From assembly GCA_018261735.1 (NCBI GenBank), contig JAGTRM010000001.1:276162-340161 (forward strand): a stretch of 64,000 nt of DNA, written 5' to 3'. The first letter of the stretch is position 1. Each line of letters begins with the position of its first letter. Of this stretch, positions 54,982 through 64,000 are shown in pieces. Source of the stretch: Pseudomonadota bacterium. Lineage in GTDB: Bacteria > Pseudomonadota > Gammaproteobacteria > Burkholderiales > Chitinibacteraceae. The translations under genes and the position numbers were made by a program. The notes beneath the pieces are model-generated. The model searched no databases. It saw only the letters and a list, made by a program, of their open reading frames with translations, and had not been told where the DNA came from.

Positions 54982-55003
54982 ACATCACGCAAGAAGGAAA
55001 ATC

Positions 55004-55297
55004 ATGCCGGCACTCACCGTCATCGCCACCATCAAGGCCAAACCCGAGGCCACCGCTTTTGTCCGCGCCGAGCTGATCAAGCTGATCGCCCCGACGCGCG
55101 AAACCGATGCCGGTTGCATCAGTTACGTGCTACACCAGGACCAGGCGGATGCCAGCCTGTTTTACTTTCTGGAACAGTGGGAAAGCAAAGCGTTATTGGA
55201 CGCCCATTTGCAAACGCCGCATATCAAAGCGCTTGTCGCTGCGACAGAAGGCAAACTGGAAAAAATGGACGTTGCACTGGCGGACAAGATTGCCTGA
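55004..55297 (+). CDS. Antibiotic biosynthesis monooxygenase (ABM/YgiN-like) fold protein
   Basis: 97 residues, a single ferredoxin-like ABM domain: VIATIKAKPEATAFVRAEL, then CISYVLHQDQADASLFYFLE, then HIKALVAATEGKL. E. coli YgiN is a quinol monooxygenase; that relation to quinones is suggestive next to ubiUVT, but the family is functionally diverse. AGAAGGAAAATC precedes the ATG at 55004. Confidence 0.88.
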   Translation: MPALTVIATIKAKPEATAFVRAELIKLIAPTRETDAGCISYVLHQDQADASLFYFLEQWESKALLDAHLQTPHIKALVAATEGKLEKMDVALADKIA

Positions 55298-55311
55298 TCC
55301 TGGTGCCTGCC

Positions 55312-55350
55312 AACAAAAAACCCTTCCTATGACCGGAAGGGTTTTTTGTT
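55312..55350. terminator. Bidirectional terminator after the monooxygenase-fold gene
   Basis: Arms aacaaaaaacccttcc and ggaagggttttttgtt around TATGACC. Strong T-run on the plus side. Confidence 0.9.
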
Positions 55351-55422
55351 TCGGACGTGAGCGATATTAACCGGCGTTACGCGGCTTTATCATGCAGTGT
55401 TCAGCGAACGAAGGACGCCATG

Positions 55423-55785
55423 TTAGGCATGGGTATTGATTTCAGTACGATCTTTGATTCTGCCGAGACGGACAAGGCGGGAGGCAATAGCACCCGGGGT
55501 GCGACCATGCTTCGCAGCAATTTCTTTGACAGGGATTTCTGTGTCGAAGATTGCCAAAAGTTCTTGGTCTTCTGTCTCAGACCACGAACGTCCCGCTTTC
55601 TCAGGGAGCGCGCGCTCGCGTTCTGCGCGTTTCTCTGCACTTTCGAGAGCTTTTACAGCAACAAAAAGAGCGCGAATTACCTGTGGATTATTGAAAGTAC
55701 TTTGAGCAGTAAGAATCTCCCCTGTCACGGGGTCGATGCCGTTGGCCAGAGCGTCAATAACTTTCTTTGCTTCGAGCGGGGACAT
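55423..55785 (-). CDS. Small protein with C-terminal SANT/HTH-like region
   Basis: 120 residues. N-terminus MSPLEAKKVIDALANGIDPV begins a short conserved-looking block. The C-terminal 50 residues, RSWSETEDQELLAIFDTEIP then VKEIAAKHGRTPGAIASRLV, look like a Myb/SANT-type helical DNA- or RNA-binding fold. Function unknown. AAGGAG lies 10 bases before the ATG at 55785. It sits between the TolC-type gene upstream on the same strand and a terminator downstream. Confidence 0.75.
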   Translation of the reverse strand: MSPLEAKKVIDALANGIDPVTGEILTAQSTFNNPQVIRALFVAVKALESAEKRAERERALPEKAGRSWSETEDQELLAIFDTEIPVKEIAAKHGRTPGAIASRLVRLGRIKDRTEINTHA

Positions 55786-55815
55786 TGAGAGCTAGCTCCT
55801 TGTAGTGCCTACCTA

Positions 55816-57663
55816 TCAGTACACCCGGCCCTGCGTCACGTTTTCGCGGACAATCTTCCAGCTGCCGCCTTCGCAGGACAAGCTTAGCGTCTTATTCACA
55901 TTGTCGGCGAAGCCGTCTGCCGAATATGACTGGGCAAAACTCACCTCGGCCGTGTTCGCCCCGGTCAGCTTGCTGCTCACCTGATTCAGCGACAGCTCGA
56001 TCGGGCCGCGCTTGTCCAGACGGCTGCGCCGCATCTCTTTCCAGGTTCCCGGCTTCTGTCCTTTCGGCGGTTCAAAGCGGGGCGAGAAGAAGGCGAGATA
56101 ACTGTCGACATTCTTGCTCGTCCAGGCACGGCTCCAGCCCTGCAGCATGGCGGCAATGTCTTTCTCGGTACAAGACGGGACAGCCGCCACCGGTTTGGCT
56201 GCGACAAGCGCGACAGGCGCTACTGCAGGTACGGTCGACATGGCTGGGGGCGGAGTGCGTGATGCCATGGCCGCAGCCCGATCCAGCACAATGGCCGGTG
56301 CGGCATTCGTTCCGCAGGCAATGCGCGCATCGTCGGCCTCTGCGCCGGCCAGATCGTTGGCCTCGATGGTGGCGTCAAGCGGCGCGAGTTTCAGTGCCGG
56401 CAGAATCCGGTGCGTGTGGGCCAGCACCCGGAGCTGCGCGCCCTGATAGTCGATTTCAGCGCGTACCAGCGAGCGCTTGGCCTCAAACAGCTCGTTTTCG
56501 GTATCAAGCAGATCGAGCAAGGTGCGCTGGCCGATATCAAACTGTTGGCGGTAAGCATCACGGGCTTTTTCCGTGGAGAGCTGGTGCTGGTCAAGATACT
56601 TGATCTGCTCGGCCAGCTTTCCTAGGTCATTCTGGGCGATGCGCGTTTCCTGACGGATATCGCGACAGACTTTGTCGCGCTGATCGAATGCCGCGCTGAG
56701 CTGTTCGCCGGCCGCCCGGGTTCGCGCTGCATCGCTGCCGCCGCGGAACAGGTTGTAACTTAGGGCCAGTTGCACCAAGCCCTTGCGATAATTACCCTCC
56801 GTGCCATCCTGATTCCGGTTCAGCCCTTGCGAGGCACGCAACTCCAGCTGCGGGTAATTGCTGCTTTTTTGTGCATCGAGCTGGGCCCGGGAGGAGCGAA
56901 GGTTGGCAATGGCAGCGAGAAAGGCAGGATTGTGCTGCAGCGCCGTCGGCAATATTTCATCATTCCTCGGCAATTGATCGAGCAGTGCAGGCACTTCGTT
57001 CAATTCCTGCGGGGGAAGAATGCCGACCAGGCGTTCAAAGCGGGCGCTGACATCATGCAGATTGGCCGCTTCGGTCAGCCAGTTGGATTCCGCCAGGGCC
57101 AAACGGCCCGCGCCCTGTTCGAGATCGACCCGCCGGCCGACGCCGGCCTTGACGCGAGAATCGATCTGGTCAAACAGTTCTTTATGGGTTGCCCAGTTAT
57201 CGCGTGCCAACTCGGCCAATTTGCGATAACGCAGCACGTCCAGATAAGCCCGCGCGGTTTCTTCGGCGACAGAATCGGATGCTGCCAGCAATTCGTAATA
57301 GCGGGTTTGGTTCAAGTAATCGGCGCGGCGCACGGCGCTGCGGGTGGCAAAGCCATCGAACAGCATCTGGCGCAATTCGATATTGGCGCCAGGCTGACTG
57401 AAAGACTGTCTGCCGGTCGAAGGGTAGTCACGCCATTCGTGGCCGGCGTAAGCCGAAGCATCGATGCGGGGAAGATAACCGCCCTTGGCTGCGGTGACCT
57501 CTTCGCCGGCCGCACGAAACTGGTGCCAGCGCGCCTGGATCTCCGGGTTGCGCAGGATGGCCTGCTCAACCATTTCGGGCAGGGTGGCACCCATTGCAAA
57601 TGAAACTGGAAGGACGCTGGTCAGTGCCATGGCGACAAGCTTCATGTTCACATTGGCTTTCAT
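55816..57663 (-). CDS. TolC-family outer membrane efflux protein with extra C-terminal NTF2/SnoaL-like domain
   Basis: 615 residues from the ATG at 57663. Signal peptide, then a TolC-type region (about 25-430) with TLPEMVEQAILRNPEIQARW, GYLPRIDASAYAG, ASQGLNRNQ, and GQRTLLDLLDTENELFEAKR at the second half. A Pro/Ala-rich linker (about 440-495) leads to a C-terminal domain (about 500-615) of the NTF2/SnoaL kind: SCTEKDIAAMLQGWSRAWTS, VDSYLAFFSPRFEPPKG and LSLSCEGGSWKIVRENVTQG. TolC-like proteins are the outer-membrane channel of type I secretion, here presumably for the adhesin at 60568. The extra domain is unusual. Start is uncertain between 57663, 57675 and 57684. Confidence 0.88.
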   Translation of the reverse strand: MKANVNMKLVAMALTSVLPVSFAMGATLPEMVEQAILRNPEIQARWHQFRAAGEEVTAAKGGYLPRIDASAYAGHEWRDYPSTGRQSFSQPGANIELRQMLFDGFATRSAVRRADYLNQTRYYELLAASDSVAEETARAYLDVLRYRKLAELARDNWATHKELFDQIDSRVKAGVGRRVDLEQGAGRLALAESNWLTEAANLHDVSARFERLVGILPPQELNEVPALLDQLPRNDEILPTALQHNPAFLAAIANLRSSRAQLDAQKSSNYPQLELRASQGLNRNQDGTEGNYRKGLVQLALSYNLFRGGSDAARTRAAGEQLSAAFDQRDKVCRDIRQETRIAQNDLGKLAEQIKYLDQHQLSTEKARDAYRQQFDIGQRTLLDLLDTENELFEAKRSLVRAEIDYQGAQLRVLAHTHRILPALKLAPLDATIEANDLAGAEADDARIACGTNAAPAIVLDRAAAMASRTPPPAMSTVPAVAPVALVAAKPVAAVPSCTEKDIAAMLQGWSRAWTSKNVDSYLAFFSPRFEPPKGQKPGTWKEMRRSRLDKRGPIELSLNQVSSKLTGANTAEVSFAQSYSADGFADNVNKTLSLSCEGGSWKIVRENVTQGRVY

Positions 57664-57810
57664 TGGATGCCCCATAATTGACAATAAACTTGACCTAATT
57701 TTATGTTAGGTCTTGTAAACAAACCGGACTTTATCATGACGCCTTCCCAACCAGCCAGAACATTAGGATTGACTGATAAATCAATGTTATCCCTGTGAAA
57801 ATAGCCTATC

Positions 57811-58533
57811 ATGCGGCAATCAATTGATCCTGACACTCAGGCAATGCCCCGGTATTTCAAAGATCTTCACCAGACTCTTCGTTTTCGTGTCCTGGGGCCG
57901 TTGGCGCTTGGGGGAGTCGTTGCGTTCTCTGCGGCAGCATGGGATTTTGATCGCTTACAAAAAATCGTGCAGCAGCGCTATGGAAACTTCGCAGCAAAGT
58001 TGGTGAAAGATTGGGAAGCTTCGCTTGCCGGCGCCCGTAACCAGTCAGAATCCGACAAACTCAAACGTATCAATGATTTTTTCAATCGCCATCTGCGTTT
58101 CGAGGATGACCCGCTTGTCTGGGACCAGGAAGATTACTGGGCCACGCCGGTCGAGTTCATGGGCAAGGGAACGGGCGACTGCGAGGATTTCGTGATCGCC
58201 AAATATTTCAGCCTGCGCGAACTGGGCATTGCCAAGGAAAAACTGCGCCTGACCTATGTCCGGGCCAAGATTGGCGGCCCGTCCAGCAGCATCAGCCAGG
58301 CGCACATGGTACTGACTTACTATGCCGCCCCTGATGCCGAGCCCCTGGTGCTCGACAACCTGATTGGCGAAATCCGCCCGGCCTCGCGCCGGGCTGACCT
58401 CACCCCCGTTTACAGTTTCAACACCGATGGCGTCTTTGCCGGCAGCGGACAGCGTCCCGCCGCGCCGGTCGAGCGCCTTTCCCGCTGGAAAGACCTGCTG
58501 AACAAAATGCAGGCAGAAGGCATGGAGCCTTAA
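57811..58533 (+). CDS. lapG: LapG-type periplasmic cysteine protease
   Basis: 240 residues; a hydrophobic segment near residues 27-43 acts as signal or anchor. The transglutaminase-like triad is visible: cysteine in GTGDCEDFVIAKYFSL, histidine in SQAHMVLTYY, and aspartate in LVLDNLIGEI. LapG cleaves the N-terminus of the LapA adhesin to release cells from the surface. Followed by lapD after ten bases. The first residues are uncertain; an ATG at 57844 is also possible. Confidence 0.92.
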   Translation: MRQSIDPDTQAMPRYFKDLHQTLRFRVLGPLALGGVVAFSAAAWDFDRLQKIVQQRYGNFAAKLVKDWEASLAGARNQSESDKLKRINDFFNRHLRFEDDPLVWDQEDYWATPVEFMGKGTGDCEDFVIAKYFSLRELGIAKEKLRLTYVRAKIGGPSSSISQAHMVLTYYAAPDAEPLVLDNLIGEIRPASRRADLTPVYSFNTDGVFAGSGQRPAAPVERLSRWKDLLNKMQAEGMEP

Positions 58534-58543
58534 GGAAAACACT

Positions 58544-60466
58544 ATGTCCCTGTACCGACAACTCTGGATCGGCGTGATTGCCGTGACTTCGCTGGTTTTT
58601 ATCGGCAGCTTCGGCCTCAATCTCTATAGCGCCAAAAGCTATCTTGAACAGCAGCTGTATACCCAAAGCACGGATAACGCCGCGGCGCTGGCGCTTTCCA
58701 TGTCACAGCAAAGCAAGGATGACGCAACGGCGGAGTTGCTGGTCAGCGCCTTGTTCGACAGCGGGCATTTCCAGCAGGTGCGTTACAGCAATATCACTGG
58801 CAAGGTGGTGGTGGAGCGGCAGAGCAAGAATCCGCCGGACCAGGTGCCTGACTGGTTCGTAAGCGCCATTCCCATCCGTGCAGAAGCCGGTACGGCGCTG
58901 GTCAACGATGGCTGGAAACAGGCTGGTACGGTCACCGTACAGGCACATGCCCGTTTCGCCTACCAATCGCTCTGGCAGGGCGCCCTGACCTTGCTGCTCT
59001 GGATGGCGGTCATTGGCGCGCTGACTGGTTTAGCCGCGACGATCTTCCTCAATTGGCTGCGCCGGCCGATCTCGCAGATGGTCGATCAGGCCCATGCCAT
59101 CACCGAGCGCCGCTTCGTCACGGTACAGGAGCCGCGGGTGCCGGAAATGCGCACGGTCGTGCGCGCCATGAACACCATGGTAGAACGGGTCAAGGCCATG
59201 TTCAACGAACAGGCCGATCGCATCAGCCAGTTGCGCAGCGAAGCCAACCGCGATGCGCTGACCGGACTGGCCAATCGCAGCTTTTTCATGGGCCGCCTGC
59301 TGCAGGCGCTCTCGGAAGACGACGCCGCACCGCGCGGCGCATTACTGATCGTTCGCCTGCATGATCTGGGCGGGCTCAATCGCCGGCAGGGCCGGGGAAA
59401 GGCGGATTTCTTCCTGCAGCGCGTCGCGGCCGAATTTGCCGATATCGCCGTACACGAACCTGACTGGCTGGCCGCCCGCCTGAACGGCGCCGATTTTGTC
59501 CTGCTTGCTCCGGGCGTGGATGAAGACGCCGCTGACCGTTTGGCGCGCACCCTGCTCGGCAAGCTCGATGAACTCTACCGGCGCGGCCACAGCGACGACG
59601 ACCGGCCGGCTTGGTGCGGCTTCACGCTGTATGCCCATGATGAAACGCCCGGCGCGGTTCTTTCCCGTACCGATACCGCCTTGCTGCACGCCGAGACCGA
59701 ACCCGCACGCGTTGCCGCCAGCCTGGAAGCGGCTATCAGCAGCAATCCGAACGATGACTGGCAAGCCCTGCTGCAGCGGGCGCTGGCAGAAAACCGTTTC
59801 GAACTGGCCTCCTTTCCGGTTTTTACCCTGGACCGGGAGCTGCTGCACCGTGAAACCGCGATCCGCCTGCGTCATCCGGACAGCGGAGAGCTGGTTCCGG
59901 CCGGCATCTTTCTGCCCTATGTGCTGCGCTTGGGATTGGCCGCCGAACTCGATCTGGCCGCAGTGAAGCTCGCGCTGGCCGAAATTCGCCGCAATCCGCA
60001 AGCGCTGGCGGTCAATATCTCGGCCGATTCGATTCGGTCGGAAAATTTCCGCAGCCAGTTGCTGATCCTGCTGCAAGCCGCCAGCAGCGATGCCGCGCAG
60101 CTATGGCTGGAAGTCAACGAATTCGGCCTGCATGACGAAATGGCCACCCTGGCCAATTTTGTCGCGCAAATTACCCACTTTGGCTGCAGGATCGGCATCG
60201 AGCACTTCGGCCGCCATTTCGGCAGCATTCCGCAATTGTATGAACTGCGCCTGGATTACCTGAAGATCGACGGCAGCTTTATCCACGATCTGGACACCCA
60301 GCCCGGCAACCAGCACCTGCTGCGCGCCATCGCCGGCATCGCAGCGAATCTGGGCATCCTCACCATTGCCGAGCAGGTTTGTACCGAGGCTGAATGGCAG
60401 ACGCTGGCCACCCTGGGCATCAACGGCGCAACCGGGCCGGAGGCAACGCGGCGCGGCAAGCACTGA
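58544..60466 (+). CDS. lapD: LapD-type cyclic di-GMP receptor
   Basis: 640 residues: membrane helix (GVIAVTSLVFIGSFGLNLYS), periplasmic LapD/MoxY N-terminal domain, second helix near residue 150, HAMP linker, then degenerate GGDEF and EAL domains. The GGDEF signature reads NGADF; the EAL motif reads ETA; the DDFG-type motif is EHFGRHF. Hence it should bind but neither make nor degrade cyclic di-GMP, as in LapD. In the family, ligand-bound LapD sequesters LapG. Confidence 0.92.
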   Translation: MSLYRQLWIGVIAVTSLVFIGSFGLNLYSAKSYLEQQLYTQSTDNAAALALSMSQQSKDDATAELLVSALFDSGHFQQVRYSNITGKVVVERQSKNPPDQVPDWFVSAIPIRAEAGTALVNDGWKQAGTVTVQAHARFAYQSLWQGALTLLLWMAVIGALTGLAATIFLNWLRRPISQMVDQAHAITERRFVTVQEPRVPEMRTVVRAMNTMVERVKAMFNEQADRISQLRSEANRDALTGLANRSFFMGRLLQALSEDDAAPRGALLIVRLHDLGGLNRRQGRGKADFFLQRVAAEFADIAVHEPDWLAARLNGADFVLLAPGVDEDAADRLARTLLGKLDELYRRGHSDDDRPAWCGFTLYAHDETPGAVLSRTDTALLHAETEPARVAASLEAAISSNPNDDWQALLQRALAENRFELASFPVFTLDRELLHRETAIRLRHPDSGELVPAGIFLPYVLRLGLAAELDLAAVKLALAEIRRNPQALAVNISADSIRSENFRSQLLILLQAASSDAAQLWLEVNEFGLHDEMATLANFVAQITHFGCRIGIEHFGRHFGSIPQLYELRLDYLKIDGSFIHDLDTQPGNQHLLRAIAGIAANLGILTIAEQVCTEAEWQTLATLGINGATGPEATRRGKH

Positions 60467-60510
60467 TTCCCGGACAAGGGATCCGGCCATGCCGTTTGGC
60501 CTCGTAACCT

Positions 60511-60545
60511 CAAAAAAACAAGGCCGGCATTTTCGCCGGCCTTGT
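60511..60545 (-). terminator. Terminator of the RTX adhesin gene
   Basis: Arms acaaggccggc (60518-60528) and gccggccttgt (60535-60545) around attttc. In the minus direction it is followed by a T-run, 22 bases beyond the stop codon. Confidence 0.85.
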
Positions 60546-60567
60546 CGTTTGCCTCATCCGCTGCCAA

Positions 60568-63500
60568 TCAATCGGTGCTCAGCTTGCCCTTGGTCAGCAG
60601 GTCCTGGATGATCGCCACATCGTTTCCAATCGTGGTCAGATCCACTCCTTGCAAGGTGATGCGCTGATCGTCCTTGCTGGTGGCAAAACCACTACTATAT
60701 GCGCCGGAACTGCTGATATGCACCAGCGTATCGGAGCCCACCTGTTCAAAGTGCAGATAGTTACTCAGATTGCCCGTGCCCGTAGTGTGATTTTCGCCCT
60801 GCAGCAGATCCTGCAGGTTCAGCACATCGCCTCCGGCTGACGGCAAGGTCATGTCGAAATCGGTGATGACATCGGCGGCCGGGGTGGTCGTCGTGCCCTT
60901 GTCTGCCAAATGCCAGACAAAAGTATCGCTTCCCAAGCCGCCGGTCAGCGTATCGTTGCCTGCACCACCAATCAGCGTGTCGCTGCCATCCCCGCCGGAA
61001 AGCACATCCGTTCCAGCGCCGCCATGCAGCAGGTCGTTGCCCGCATCACCGTACAGGGTATCGTTTCCGTCCCCGCCATAGATGCGGTCATTCCCGCCCA
61101 GACCGTGAATGACATCGTTGCCGCCGCGTCCCATGATGAAATCGGGCGCAGTGTCGGATCCGTTGAGGGTGTCTGCCGATGTTGTGCCTGTAGTCACCGT
61201 CATCCGGGTCACATCAACGGTCACCGACGACGATTGAGTGTCGCCATCGTAATCCGTGAACACGTAGCTCATGGTGTCATGTGCGCCCGAGGTCACGTTG
61301 CCTGGCTCAACATAGCGATAAGTTGCGTCATCCATATCGACCACGAACTCGCCGCCGTTGGTGGTGGTCACGGTCAGCGTATCGGTGCTGGTATCAAACA
61401 CGCCATGGCTGGTTCCGCCACTGGTCGTCACTGAACCGCCGGACGCCGGATCGTAGGTGTAGGTCACGCCGTCAATCGTCAACGACTTCACGTACCCGCC
61501 ATCGGCACCGGCGCCCGCCGCCAGACCGCCCGCAACCAGATCACCCGACATCTGCGTCACGGTGCTGGCCAGCACGCTGTCAAGCTGGGCAAAATCCGTG
61601 ACCATGACACCGCTGGAGTTGTCCGAGGCCTGGCCGTCATACGCCACCGGATTGAGGTAGGACGTGGTGGTAATGCCAGAACCCATGCCGATCGCGTAGG
61701 TCTTGATCTGGTTGTTGTTGAGGAAATTGGTCCAGGTGGTTTCTTCGCTGGCCTGGATGCCGGTGTCGCTCCCCGATTGGTCATACCCGGTGCCGTTGGT
61801 GCCGCCGGTCAGGGAGGACGTATTGCCGGCTCCGTAGGTTGGCAAACCATCGGAGAAGAAGTAGGCCACGTTCTGTGCACCTACGATCTTGCCGCTGCTG
61901 GAGAAGGCGGTGATCGTGTCGCCGAGAGCTTCGTCATAGTTGGTGCCACCATTGGCTGCCAGCGCCGCGAGCTGCGCCTTGGCCGTCGCGATGTTCGTCC
62001 ACACGCTGCCCACGGCCGAAGCCGTAGTGGAGAAGGTCACCAGCCGCACCATGACATTGCCGTTATCGTCGTATCGATCCAGCAGCGTATTGATCGCTGC
62101 AATCGCACTGGCCAGCCGTGTTGCCCCATCCACGCCATCCGTTTCCGCCATAGAACCGGAAACATCGAGCACGATCATGATGTTGGTATCAAGCGATTCC
62201 AGCTGGCCTGTCACTGCCGTGAGCGCAACGGAGGAATCATCTTCCACGTTGACGGTCAGCGTACCGGTGGTACTGGTCACGCCATCCGAGGCCACGACAC
62301 CGAAATCGATAGCCTTGATATCCTCGACATTGGCACCGGAATGATCGATGGGCTTGAGCAAGTTGAAGGTGTAGTGCCCTGTATCATCGATCGTCAGCGT
62401 GGCCACAACCTCGCCATCGGCGCGCGTCGCCGTCAGCGTGTGTGTGCCGGCACCGCTCCAGCTCACCGCTTGTCCGGCAGAAGTCAGTGTCGTAGTCGGG
62501 GCGGTCAGCATGACGGTCAGCGTCGCATCAGCATCGACATCGTTTATTGCAACCGTCCCAGTGGTCGTGGCGCTGTTGGTGGTGTCTACCGTACCGGCCG
62601 TATCTGCGACGCCGCCGGACAAACCTTCTTCGGAAACCGTGCCGGAGGAGGTTCCCACGATCGGTGCATGGTTGATCGCATCGACATGCAGATTCGTTGT
62701 CGTGGTCCTGTAATCCCCGTTGATCGATTCCGTACTGGTCACGCTCGCGGCAATATCAAACGCGCCGGTGCCTGCCGGCACGTTCATGCTCAAGCCGGCA
62801 AGCTGCGCCGATGACAGCAGCCAAGAACCGTCAGCCTGCCTGGTTCCTGCGCTCAGTGTCACTCCCGCAGGGATGCCGGTAAGGAGGATGCTCGACAGTA
62901 CTTCGCTGCCATCGACATCGGTCAGCGCCGCGTTGATATTCAGCGCCATCGTGTCATAGGTGACACTCTGCACGGTCGTAAGGCCGCTTAGGGTGCTGCC
63001 GTCGCTGAAGATGATGTCTTCAATGTTGTTGGTCACCCCCCATGTCTTGCCTGTCGCATTGTCGGTGATATGCACATTGTCATAGCCGTTGTAGGCACCC
63101 CCGTGGTCGCTGGAGTAAGTCACCGTGTAGGCACTCGCCGGTTTGTCCAGAACGATGTAATCACGTGCATCGGTTGCCGAACTGCCCGCACCGTTGGCGC
63201 CATTGACCACGGCATCGCTGGTGTAAACGAAGATATCCCCTGTTGCGTCCGTCCCGTTGGCATTGCCGCCTGCGGTGGCGAAATCAGCAGTACGCCATAC
63301 CTTCTGATCGGTTCCAGCCTGAATCACGCCATCGGTGATCAGCAAGCCGCCGCTGGCGGTGCCCCCACCGATCACCAACTGGGTATGGGTGGTCGACGTG
63401 CCCGTTGTTATGCTGATCGTCGGTGCATCCGCCACCGCAGTAACCGCAATGGTCTCTGTTTTTGTAGTAACTGCAGTCGAGCCATCGCTGGAAGTAACCG

Positions 63501-64000
63501 TTAACGTGTCGGAGCCGCTGTAATTGGAGCTTCCGGTATAGCTCAGCCCTGCCAGCGCAGCATTGATCTGCGCCGCCGTTCCAACCAGGGTCACGGCTCC
63601 AGTGCTATTGCCGGTAATCAAAGCCCCACTGCCAGCGCTAACACTCAAGCTGCCATGTTGCACGCTGATCGTGGTTGTGAGGTTACTGCTGTCCACATCG
63701 GCCACAGAAATGCCGCTGATGGTTTTGCCGGTATCTTCGAGAGCCGTCAAAGAAGTCGGCATCGTGATGGTTGGAGAATCCTCGATCGAGGTCACGCTGA
63801 TCGTCAGGGTCGAGGTGTCGGTATTGACGCCGTCGCTGACGGTGTAGGTCGCGACCGGCACGGCGCCGTTGTAGTTGGCAACCGGCGTGAAGGTGTAGGC
63901 CCCGTTGGCGGCGATCGTGAGCGTACCCACGCCGGCAATAGCCGCAGTCTGGCCTGCGCTATAACTCGTGCCATTGACGGTAAAGCTGGTGACCGCCGGC
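60568..64000 (-). CDS. LapA-like giant RTX adhesin, C-terminal part (5' end outside window)
   Basis: At least 1143 residues are open on the minus strand to the window edge without a stop. In order: cadherin/VCBS-like immunoglobulin-type repeats ([18 protein letters not shown], then [18 protein letters not shown]), an unassigned domain with [12 protein letters not shown], further Ig-like repeats, a von Willebrand factor A domain with the MIDAS motif DVSGS (codons at 62166-62152), and a C-terminal RTX block with GGxGxD nonapeptides ([20 protein letters not shown], about 61140-60910). The end, [20 protein letters not shown], fits a type I secretion signal. The LapG cleavage site (usually near the N-terminus) is outside the window. 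Confidence 0.9.
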   Translation of the reverse strand, partial: PAVTSFTVNGTSYSAGQTAAIAGVGTLTIAANGAYTFTPVANYNGAVPVATYTVSDGVNTDTSTLTISVTSIEDSPTITMPTSLTALEDTGKTISGISVADVDSSNLTTTISVQHGSLSVSAGSGALITGNSTGAVTLVGTAAQINAALAGLSYTGSSNYSGSDTLTVTSSDGSTAVTTKTETIAVTAVADAPTISITTGTSTTHTQLVIGGGTASGGLLITDGVIQAGTDQKVWRTADFATAGGNANGTDATGDIFVYTSDAVVNGANGAGSSATDARDYIVLDKPASAYTVTYSSDHGGAYNGYDNVHITDNATGKTWGVTNNIEDIIFSDGSTLSGLTTVQSVTYDTMALNINAALTDVDGSEVLSSILLTGIPAGVTLSAGTRQADGSWLLSSAQLAGLSMNVPAGTGAFDIAASVTSTESINGDYRTTTTNLHVDAINHAPIVGTSSGTVSEEGLSGGVADTAGTVDTTNSATTTGTVAINDVDADATLTVMLTAPTTTLTSAGQAVSWSGAGTHTLTATRADGEVVATLTIDDTGHYTFNLLKPIDHSGANVEDIKAIDFGVVASDGVTSTTGTLTVNVEDDSSVALTAVTGQLESLDTNIMIVLDVSGSMAETDGVDGATRLASAIAAINTLLDRYDDNGNVMVRLVTFSTTASAVGSVWTNIATAKAQLAALAANGGTNYDEALGDTITAFSSSGKIVGAQNVAYFFSDGLPTYGAGNTSSLTGGTNGTGYDQSGSDTGIQASEETTWTNFLNNNQIKTYAIGMGSGITTTSYLNPVAYDGQASDNSSGVMVTDFAQLDSVLASTVTQMSGDLVAGGLAAGAGADGGYVKSLTIDGVTYTYDPASGGSVTTSGGTSHGVFDTSTDTLTVTTTNGGEFVVDMDDATYRYVEPGNVTSGAHDTMSYVFTDYDGDTQSSSVTVDVTRMTVTTGTTSADTLNGSDTAPDFIMGRGGNDVIHGLGGNDRIYGGDGNDTLYGDAGNDLLHGGAGTDVLSGGDGSDTLIGGAGNDTLTGGLGSDTFVWHLADKGTTTTPAADVITDFDMTLPSAGGDVLNLQDLLQGENHTTGTGNLSNYLHFEQVGSDTLVHISSSGAYSSGFATSKDDQRITLQGVDLTTIGNDVAIIQDLLTKGKLSTD

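Noticed and set aside
60910..61140. Tandem repeat array considered as a CRISPR or satellite
   Set aside because: Units are 27 bases (nine codons) coding GGxGxD nonapeptides, as expected for an RTX domain.

Overview
The window is GC-rich, densely packed chromosomal DNA from a Gram-negative bacterium, most likely a betaproteobacterium and possibly of the order Neisseriales. The lineage call rests on gene content: the ECF sigma-DUF3619-DUF3106-RDD cassette divergent from ilvBHC, a CNP1-like protein, ubiUVT, RecBCD-type recC, class A RNase P RNA and a LapG/LapD adhesin system. No rRNA, CRISPR array, prophage or transposase was seen.

Layout. 1-5.9 kb: recC (3' end cut by the window), a YqhD-type alcohol dehydrogenase and divergent glpK. 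5.9-9.0 kb: repeat-rich stretch with an AT-rich orphan gene between two direct repeats, a sirtuin and a VanZ-like protein. 9.0-13.1 kb: polyamine ABC transporter operon (potABCD order). 13.3-17.6 kb: overlapping operon of HD-GYP, EAL and dGTPase-like genes. 17.6-25.8 kb: MgtE_N-CorA fusion, prmC, glutaredoxin, cytochrome b, tusA-like, pyrC, rnpB, a lactonase and a binding protein. 25.8-31.5 kb: tRNA-Met, small exported proteins, a decayed PA2779/PA2778-type pair, bacteriohemerythrin, a TehA-like transporter and an HDOD pair. 31.5-40.2 kb: miaB, a GATase and YbdK-type ligase pair, an antiporter, then phoH-ybeY-corC-lnt. 40.1-45.8 kb: sigma cassette (minus strand) facing away from ilvBHC. 45.8-55.3 kb: orphan radical SAM/SPASM gene, rsuA, nudC, patB-like, an unknown gene, slyX, metY, ubiUVT and a monooxygenase-fold gene. 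55.4-64 kb: TolC-type porin with an extra C-terminal domain, lapG, lapD and the 3' part of a giant RTX adhesin (its 5' end lies beyond base 64000).

How the genes work together. The last 8 kb is a Lap-type attachment module: the adhesin leaves by type I secretion through a TolC-like porin, LapG is the periplasmic protease that would release it, and LapD senses cyclic di-GMP to restrain LapG. The EAL and HD-GYP genes at 13-16 kb could set that cyclic di-GMP level. ubiUVT makes ubiquinone without oxygen; with bacteriohemerythrin it suggests life at varying oxygen. The sigma cassette looks like an undescribed sigma/anti-sigma/envelope-sensor unit. The less conventional items are that cassette, the orphan radical SAM gene, the GMS-type MgtE_N-CorA fusion and the TolC fusion. 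All are inferred by reading; no database search was run.
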